A DNA stretch of 19,743 nt. It comes from Collinsella sp. GTDB taxonomy: Bacteria; Actinomycetota; Coriobacteriia; Coriobacteriales; Coriobacteriaceae. The notes below the pieces were generated by a model that saw only the letters and a list, made by a program, of their open reading frames with translations, was not told the origin of the DNA and did not search any database. The stretch's first letter is position 1. Each line of letters starts with the position of its first letter. Of this stretch, positions 1-5,353 are shown in pieces. The stretch is from assembly GCA_014871665.1 (NCBI GenBank), contig WGSL01000035.1, positions 1 to 19,743 of the forward strand, given 5' to 3'. The position numbers and the translations under genes were made by a program.

Positions 1-2473
1 CGACACCGACGACAGCAAGCCCAAGAAGTACGTGCTCGAGATGTTCCCGTATCCGTCGGGCGACCTGCACATGGGCCACGCACGCAACTATACCATCGGC
101 GATGCCATGGCCCGTCAGGCCCGCATGCGCGGCTACGACGTGCTGCACCCCATCGGCTTTGACGCCTTTGGCCTGCCCGCCGAAAACGCCGCCATCAAGC
201 ACAATACGCAGGCTGCCGCCTGGACGTATAAGAACATGGACCAGGCGCTCGCCACGATGAAGCGCATGGGCTTCTCCTACGATCTGGATCGCATGGTCAA
301 GACCTGCAGCCCCGACTACTACCGCTGGGGTCAGTGGATCTTTGAGAAGCTGTGGGAAAAGGGCCTGGTCTACCGCAAGAAGAACCCGGTCAACTGGTGT
401 CCTAACTGCAAGACCGTTCTGGCCAACGAGCAGGTCACCGAGGGTAAGTGCTGGCGCTGCGGCACCGAGCCCGAGAAGCGCGACCTTGAGCAGTGGTACT
501 TCAAGATCACCGAGTACTCCCAAGAGCTGCTCGACGACCTGGAGAAGCTCCCCGGCTGGCCCGAGCGCGTCAAGCAGATGCAGGCTAACTGGATCGGTCG
601 CTCCGAGGGCGCCGAGGTCGACTTTACCCTGTGCGACCAGGATGGCGAGCCCATCGAGGGCGATGAGGGCAAGATCACCGTCTTCACCACGCGTGCCGAT
701 ACCCTTTTTGGCGTCTCCTTCTTTGTCCTGGCTCCCGAGTACGCCGGCCTGCACGAGCTCGTCGAGGGCACGGAGTACGAGGAGGCCGTCACCAAGATCG
801 TCGAGGACTCCAAACACATCTCTGCCGTCGAGCGTGCCCAGGGCACCCTCGAGAAGCACGGTGCCTTCACGGGCCGCTATGTGGTAAACCCCGTCAACGG
901 CGAGAAGGTCCCCGTGTGGGTTGCCGATTATGTCGTTGCCGACTACGGTACCGGTGCCGTCATGGCCGTTCCCTGTGGTGACCAGCGCGACTTTGAGTTC
1001 GCCCGCAAGTACGACCTGCCGATCGTACCGATCATCCTGGACGATGGCGATCGCGCTGCCGTCGAGGACAGCGGCGAGACCATCGATACCTTCCATGCCG
1101 AGACCGTCGACTGGGATTGCGCTCACGCTGCCGAGGGCACGCTCGTCCAGTCCGGCAAGTACACCGGCATGCGCGGCGGTAAGCACTCCGAGGGCGAGGC
1201 TGCCATCGTGGCCGACCTCGAGGCCATGGGCTGTGGTCGTCGCAAGGTCGAGTTCCGTCTGCGCGACTGGCTCATCAGCCGCCAGCGCTATTGGGGCAAC
1301 CCCATCCCGGCCATCCACTGCGAGCACTGCGGCATCGTGCCCGTGCCCGAGGATCAGTTGCCGGTGACGCTGCCCGAGAACCTTGACCTGGGCGCCGGCG
1401 AGACCCTCGCCGAGTGCAAGGAGTTCTACGAGACCACCTGCCCGGTCTGCGGCCGCCCGGCCAAGCGCGAGACCGATACCATGGACACCTTCACCTGCTC
1501 CAGCTGGTATTACCTGCGCTATACCGACCCGCACAACACCGAGCTGCCCTTCTCCCGCGAGGCCGCCGACCGTTGGATGCCCGTCGATAACTACATCGGC
1601 GGCATCGAGCATGCCATTCTGCACCTGCTCTACAGTCGCTTCTTTACCAAGGCCCTGCGCGACCTGGGCCTGCTGAGCGTGGACGAGCCCTTCACCAACC
1701 TGCTGTGCCAGGGCATGGTCAAGGACGAGAACGGTGACACCATGTCCAAGTCTAAGGGCAACGTCGTGCCTCCGAGCTCGGTCATCGAGCCCTACGGCGC
1801 CGACACCATGCGTCTGGCGATCCTGTTTATCGCTCCGCCCGAGAAGGACTTCGACTGGGATCACAAGGCCGTCGAGGGCGCTAACCGCTTCATCAAGCGC
1901 GCCTGGCGTATCGTTTGGCAGCTCGTCCAGTCCGGCGACGCCAACGTGGCCTTTGACAAGTCCGCGCTCGACGAGGTTGCGATGAAGCTCTATCGCGAGC
2001 GTCACCGCACCATCGCCAAGTGCACCGAGGACTTCGATCGCGGCCAGTTCAACACCGCGATCTCGGCCGTCATGGAGCTCGTCAACGCGGCGAGCGCCTA
2101 CCTCAACGCCACTGAGGGCGCTGACCGTGACAAGGCGCTGTGCTACGGTGTGGCCAAGGATATCGTGAGCGTCCTTGCCCCCATTTGCCCGTTCTGGGCC
2201 GACGAGCTGTGGCACGAGGCCCTCGGCTGCGAGGGCAACGCCTACACCGCCGCCTGGCCCGAGTTTGACCTGGCTGAGTCCATCGAGGACACGGTGCAGA
2301 TCGTCGTTCAGGTGCTCGGTAAGGTCCGCGGCCGCATCGACGTCGCCCGCGATGCCTCCAACGAGGAGATGCAAGCTGCCGCCGAGGAAGCCGTTGCCAA
2401 GTGGCTCGAGGGCAAGACGGTCGTCAAGGCCATCTGCGTGCCCGGCAAGCTGGTCAACCTGGTGGTCAAGTAA
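1..2473 (+). CDS. leuS: Leucyl-tRNA synthetase, 5'-truncated by window edge
   Basis: This cytosolic class I synthetase charges tRNA-Leu with leucine. The reading frame is open from base 2, so the true start lies upstream. About 823 residues are visible, and by comparison with ~860-residue homologues roughly 25-30 N-terminal residues are missing. The GTG at 32 is internal. The HIGH signature reads HMGH (68-79), directly after the conserved MFPYPSG block. The KMSKS loop reads TMSKS (1739-1753). A CPNC...CWRC zinc-binding module follows the first half of the catalytic fold. The CP1 editing domain shows TTRADT and GTGAVMAVP. The segment between LLCQGMV and TMSKS is short, so the leucine-specific insertion seen in E. 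coli is absent, as in many Gram-positive enzymes. The C-terminal anticodon-binding and tail domains are complete and the gene ends in TAA. A hairpin terminator follows. Identification is very secure. Confidence 0.98.
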   Translation, partial: DTDDSKPKKYVLEMFPYPSGDLHMGHARNYTIGDAMARQARMRGYDVLHPIGFDAFGLPAENAAIKHNTQAAAWTYKNMDQALATMKRMGFSYDLDRMVKTCSPDYYRWGQWIFEKLWEKGLVYRKKNPVNWCPNCKTVLANEQVTEGKCWRCGTEPEKRDLEQWYFKITEYSQELLDDLEKLPGWPERVKQMQANWIGRSEGAEVDFTLCDQDGEPIEGDEGKITVFTTRADTLFGVSFFVLAPEYAGLHELVEGTEYEEAVTKIVEDSKHISAVERAQGTLEKHGAFTGRYVVNPVNGEKVPVWVADYVVADYGTGAVMAVPCGDQRDFEFARKYDLPIVPIILDDGDRAAVEDSGETIDTFHAETVDWDCAHAAEGTLVQSGKYTGMRGGKHSEGEAAIVADLEAMGCGRRKVEFRLRDWLISRQRYWGNPIPAIHCEHCGIVPVPEDQLPVTLPENLDLGAGETLAECKEFYETTCPVCGRPAKRETDTMDTFTCSSWYYLRYTDPHNTELPFSREAADRWMPVDNYIGGIEHAILHLLYSRFFTKALRDLGLLSVDEPFTNLLCQGMVKDENGDTMSKSKGNVVPPSSVIEPYGADTMRLAILFIAPPEKDFDWDHKAVEGANRFIKRAWRIVWQLVQSGDANVAFDKSALDEVAMKLYRERHRTIAKCTEDFDRGQFNTAISAVMELVNAASAYLNATEGADRDKALCYGVAKDIVSVLAPICPFWADELWHEALGCEGNAYTAAWPEFDLAESIEDTVQIVVQVLGKVRGRIDVARDASNEEMQAAAEEAVAKWLEGKTVVKAICVPGKLVNLVVK

Positions 2474-2499
2474 GCACTGCGAGCATAGTTGACGTGTTT

Positions 2500-2541
2500 A
2501 AGACGAGGGACGATCCGGCTGGGTCGTCCCTCGTCTTTCGT
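2500..2541 (+). terminator. Hairpin terminator between leuS and a convergent gene
   Basis: A perfect 14-bp stem is formed by AAGACGAGGGACGA (2500-2513) and its exact complement at 2524-2537, with a 10-nt loop. It starts 26 bp after the leuS stop and about 40 bp beyond the stop of the convergent lipoprotein gene, so it could serve both strands. The T-tract is poor on both sides, so termination efficiency is uncertain. Confidence 0.75.
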
Positions 2542-2577
2542 TGTGTACCCTGCTTGGCTTATGTTCCATGTCACCCG

Positions 2578-3150
2578 CTATGGACTGTGTACCAGGTCCC
2601 TAAAGTAGACATTGCCCGTCTGCTCCTCAAACATCCAGATGTTGAGGTAGATGTCGTTGAGGTCGCTGTTCACGTCAAAGCCTGGATCGTCGAAGGTGCC
2701 TACAAAGGTGAGCATAGCGGTCGTTTCTTCGCCTGCGGCGACGGGCTGGCGCATGCGCACGTCGCGGACGACACCGTTGACATAGGCATAAGCATCAACA
2801 TCGCCAAACATCATGTCGACATCGGTGTTGTTTGTCACCGCAAAGACCAACACGGCGTCGCCGTAGCCATCTGTGTCCTTGCCCACGCAGGTAACATGGA
2901 CGTTCTCGTCTGCCTTTAGGTCGATGGGGAATTGTTCTTGAGGGTCGAAACCCAAACCCTGGGGGTCGACGATGTCTTCGTCTATTTTGTCGAAACGCTC
3001 CGAAGGCGTCGTTTTTTCGATGGCTTTGGTGCTGCTAAGATCCGGCTCGCATGGTCCGGTGTTGCCATCGATGTCGCTGCAGCCGGTCAGAGCGAACGAG
3101 CAGGCAGCGACGACGAGCGCGGTTGCGCAGAGGGTGCCTAGGCGTTTCAT
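2578..3150 (-). CDS. Putative secreted lipoprotein of unknown function
   Basis: This 190-residue protein begins with a lipoprotein signal peptide: basic MKR, then a hydrophobic stretch, then lipobox LTGC with the lipidated cysteine at residue 24. It should be anchored to the outer face of the membrane. The mature part starts with an acidic, flexible region up to about residue 80. A likely beta-sandwich follows (about 85-190) containing an AVTNNTD-type segment, reminiscent of the Ig-like domains in small Gram-positive lipoproteins (DUF5067/DUF4352-like); this family assignment is a guess. The start is supported by an AAGGAGG ribosome site about 4 nt before the ATG. It is the only minus-strand gene here, convergent to leuS and divergent from rimP, and probably monocistronic. 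No convincing promoter was recognised upstream of it. Its base composition looks somewhat less GC-rich than its neighbours. I do not know its function. Confidence 0.85.
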   Translation of the reverse strand: MKRLGTLCATALVVAACSFALTGCSDIDGNTGPCEPDLSSTKAIEKTTPSERFDKIDEDIVDPQGLGFDPQEQFPIDLKADENVHVTCVGKDTDGYGDAVLVFAVTNNTDVDMMFGDVDAYAYVNGVVRDVRMRQPVAAGEETTAMLTFVGTFDDPGFDVNSDLNDIYLNIWMFEEQTGNVYFRDLVHSP

Positions 3151-3413
3151 GGTGCCTCCTTGCCGTAGAGGATCTGGAAGGTTGTGCGGTCAATGCGTGC
3201 GTCCGGTTTATCTGTTCCAGAATGTCCCTTACGGGCAGTCTGACTGATGCGCGCCCAGGGGTGGAATGTCCATAGGGCCCGATTCGCCTGACGGGGTGGG
3301 ACGCATGGCCCGTTTTGGGGCTTTTGGGTGAGCGCCGAATGGGGTATCTCGTTCAATTGTTCTATTCTTGTGGAGATGCTGTGGGCACGCTGACCTGCGG
3401 GTTTGCGTTGTGC
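3151..3413. other. Intergenic region with no recognisable gene
   Basis: This is the divergent spacer between the lipoprotein gene and the rimP promoter. Open frames exist on both strands but none has a ribosome site and family resemblance together. A minus-strand promoter for the lipoprotein gene should lie here, but the candidates I examined (a TTGACC at about 3191-3196 on the minus strand, a GATAAA further up) lack a properly spaced partner. Confidence 0.5.
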
Positions 3414-3442
3414 TTGCACGTATTCGCAGGTATTGGTATAGT
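3414..3442 (+). promoter_or_regulatory. Predicted sigma-A promoter of the rimP-nusA operon
   Basis: TTGCAC (3414-3419) is followed after exactly 17 bp by TATAGT (3437-3442). TGG (3434-3436) immediately before the -10 box makes this an extended -10 promoter. The -35 box is weak (3 of 6 consensus bases), which fits reliance on the extended -10. The predicted start is near 3449, leaving a leader of about 70 nt before rimP. Confidence 0.7.
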
Positions 3443-3467
3443 TTGCTTGCAAATGAAGTTGTAAATG

Positions 3468-3500
3468 AAAGAAGTGGGGTTTCGGCCCCGCTTCTTTTTT
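3468..3500 (+). terminator. Intrinsic terminator / attenuator in the rimP leader
   Basis: AAAGAAGTGGGG (3468-3479) pairs with CCCCGCTTCTTT (3486-3497), giving a 12-bp stem with one G-U pair and a TTTCGG loop. Six T residues (3495-3500) complete a textbook intrinsic terminator. It ends 20 nt before the rimP ATG and starts only about 20 nt after the predicted transcription start, so there is no room for another promoter between it and rimP. Most transcripts should stop here unless read-through is allowed, which suggests attenuation of the operon. No obvious antiterminator partner is visible in the short leader. Confidence 0.8.
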
Positions 3501-3520
3501 GTATGGATGGAGGTGCCGCA

Positions 3521-4015
3521 ATGGTCAAGACCAAGACCGAGCAGGCGATTATCGACGCGCTCGAGGCCGTCGCCCCCCAGCACGATGTCGACATCGTCGA
3601 CGTTGAGCTCGTGGGTGCCACCAAGGCCCCCTGCGTGCGCGTACGTATCGAGGGCGCCGAGGGTCAGAGCCTGTCGCTCAACGACGTCACGGCCAACACC
3701 AAGTGGGTCGGCGATGTGATTGAGGAGCTCGACCCCATTTCTTCGAGCTATACGCTCGAGGTGTCGAGCCCGGGCATGGCGCGCCCGCTGCGCCGCCCGC
3801 GCGACTTTGCCCGCTTTGTGGGCGAGAACTGCGAGCTCACCTCCACCGCCACCGAGGGCCGTCGCAAGTATACCGGCAAGATTGCCGCCGCGACCGAGAC
3901 GAACGTGACCCTCGAGCTTGAGGACGGCGAGTCCGCCACCCTCGATTTCTCTGATGTTAAAAAGTGCAAGTTGAAGCCCACTTATGACTTCAAGCCCGCG
4001 AAGGAAGGAAAATAA
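3521..4015 (+). CDS. rimP: Ribosome maturation factor RimP
   Basis: This 164-residue protein assists maturation of the 30S ribosomal subunit. It shows the two-domain RimP layout: an N-terminal alpha/beta domain, then the family signature LEVSSPGMARPL near residues 79-90 at the domain junction, and a C-terminal Sm-like beta-barrel (YTGKI, VTLELEDGE). The ATG at 3521 was chosen because GGAGG at 3509-3513 sits 7 nt upstream. The frame stays open further upstream, but those starts (for example ATG 3503) lack a ribosome site and fall at or within the terminator region. It is the first gene of the nusA-infB operon, its classical position, and its stop lies one base before the nusA start. Confidence 0.95.
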   Translation: MVKTKTEQAIIDALEAVAPQHDVDIVDVELVGATKAPCVRVRIEGAEGQSLSLNDVTANTKWVGDVIEELDPISSSYTLEVSSPGMARPLRRPRDFARFVGENCELTSTATEGRRKYTGKIAAATETNVTLELEDGESATLDFSDVKKCKLKPTYDFKPAKEGK

Positions 4016-4016
4016 G

Positions 4017-5264
4017 ATGGCAGCATCCGACATGATGTCCGCCCTGATGGAGCTTTGCCAGGATAAGCACATCGACCAGCTCTACCTGATCGACCGCCTG
4101 GAGCAGTCGCTCGCCAAGAGCTATGCCGAGATTTTGCATCTTGACTGGGGCGCTAAGGTGACCATCGACCGCACCACCGGTAAGATTTACGTCTACCGCC
4201 TGGAGCCGATCGACGATTCCATGGACGAGGAGGGCAACTTCACCGAGTTCGAGGAGATCGACGTCACCCCCAAGAACACGAGCCGCATCGCCGCCCAGCA
4301 CGCCAAGGCCGAGATCAACGCCATCGTTCGCAACTCCGCTCGCGAGCAGATCTACGAGGAGTTCTCCGGCCGCATCGGTGACCTTATCAGCGGTACCGTG
4401 CTGCAGTCCACGCCCGACTTCACCATCGTCAAGATCCGTGACGGCGTCGAGGCCGAGCTGCCGCACTTTGACCAGCGCCGCTACGAGAACGAGCGCAACG
4501 AGCGTCCGATGGGCGAGCGCTACCTGCACAACCAGCACATCAAGGCCGTGATCATCGACGTCCGCGACCCCAATTCCAACCTGCAGCCGGTCCGCGGTGA
4601 GCACAGCCGTCCGCCGATCGTCATCTCCCGTACCCACCCCGAGCTCATGCGTCGTCTGTTTGAGCAGGAGGTGCCCGAGATCTATGAGGGCACCGTCCAG
4701 ATCAAGTCGATCGCCCGCGAGCCGGGCCAGCGCTCCAAGGTCGCCGTCCACTCGCTCGACGATCGTCTGGATCCCGTGGGCGCCTGCGTCGGCCCCAAGG
4801 GCAGCCGTGTCCGCGCCGTCGTTGGCGAGCTCCGTGGTGAGCGTGTCGACGTCATCCTGTGGGATGCCGATCCGGCCGTCTATGTCGCCAACGCCCTGTC
4901 GCCCGCCAAGGTCACTCGCGTCCTCATTGACGAGGAGAAGGCCTACGCCGGCGTCATCGTGCCCGACGACCAGCTGTCCCTCGCCATTGGCAAGGAGGGC
5001 CAGAACGCCCGCCTCGCCGCTCGCCTGACCGGCTGGCATATCGACATCAAGTCCGAGACCCTTGCCGCCGACATCCTCAAGAACGTCCCCGTTCACGAGG
5101 AGCCCGCCGCCGACCTGATCGGTGACGAGGAGGACGACGACGTCCGTCGCTGCGAGTTCGTGTCCGAGGACGGCATTCAGTGCCGCAACCAGGCCCGTCC
5201 CGGTTCCCGTTTCTGCGGTGTCCACGACACCGACGCCTTCGATGATGCGGAGGACCTGATCTAG
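4017..5264 (+). CDS. nusA: Transcription termination/antitermination factor NusA with extra C-terminal Cys/His motif
   Basis: NusA binds RNA polymerase and modulates pausing, termination and antitermination. The 415-residue product has the N-terminal polymerase-binding domain (about 1-115), an S1 domain (about 119-195), KH1 with GPKG at 259-262 and KH2 with GKEG at 325-328. The ATG at 4017 follows the rimP stop by one base and has a GGAAGGA ribosome site in the rimP 3' end, so translation is probably coupled. Many Gram-positive NusA proteins end soon after KH2. Here about 55 more residues follow: an acidic linker (GDEEDDD) and then Cys379, Cys389, Cys400 and His403 in CX9CX10CX2H spacing, a plausible zinc site, and an acidic end. 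This tail is not the pair of acidic repeats known from E. coli NusA. Core identification is certain; the tail's role is unknown. Confidence 0.97.
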   Translation: MAASDMMSALMELCQDKHIDQLYLIDRLEQSLAKSYAEILHLDWGAKVTIDRTTGKIYVYRLEPIDDSMDEEGNFTEFEEIDVTPKNTSRIAAQHAKAEINAIVRNSAREQIYEEFSGRIGDLISGTVLQSTPDFTIVKIRDGVEAELPHFDQRRYENERNERPMGERYLHNQHIKAVIIDVRDPNSNLQPVRGEHSRPPIVISRTHPELMRRLFEQEVPEIYEGTVQIKSIAREPGQRSKVAVHSLDDRLDPVGACVGPKGSRVRAVVGELRGERVDVILWDADPAVYVANALSPAKVTRVLIDEEKAYAGVIVPDDQLSLAIGKEGQNARLAARLTGWHIDIKSETLAADILKNVPVHEEPAADLIGDEEDDDVRRCEFVSEDGIQCRNQARPGSRFCGVHDTDAFDDAEDLI

Positions 5265-5318
5265 CGCGCGGTCGCGCCGGACAGGTTCGGCGCATCTCCC
5301 ACGCTCGTTCAGTCTCTA

Positions 5319-5332
5319 GGCACCAAGGTGCC
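5319..5332. repeat. Inverted repeat upstream of infB
   Basis: GGCACC and GGTGCC flank a central AA, forming a perfect 14-bp dyad 21 bp before the infB start, just ahead of its ribosome-binding region. A second imperfect-context dyad, GCGCCG (5274-5279) with CGGCGC (5288-5293), lies nearer the nusA stop without a T-tract. Neither looks like a terminator. They may be RNA structures affecting infB translation or mRNA processing. Confidence 0.4.
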
Positions 5333-5353
5333 AGAAAGGGTAGGTGAAGTCAT

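Noticed and set aside
2401..2919. A 172-codon + strand open frame running from the leuS end into the lipoprotein gene
   Set aside because: It overlaps two supported genes and the terminator hairpin, and lacks family resemblance.
3219..3228. AGAATGTCCC near the lipoprotein gene, similar to an arm of the 56-bp palindrome
   Set aside because: Only about ten bases match and there is no inverted partner nearby. Chance similarity is likely.
3147..3521. A 124-codon minus-strand open frame spanning the rimP promoter and attenuator
   Set aside because: It crosses clear regulatory elements, overlaps the lipoprotein ribosome site, and has no recognisable domain.
3990..5225. A 411-codon open frame on the minus strand opposite nusA
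   Set aside because: Same type of codon-bias shadow (Asp/Leu/Gly/Val-rich) lying within a certain gene, with no recognisable motif.
5274..5293. GC-rich hairpin after nusA as a transcription terminator
   Set aside because: The stem is only 6 bp and no T-tract follows. infB must be transcribed through it.
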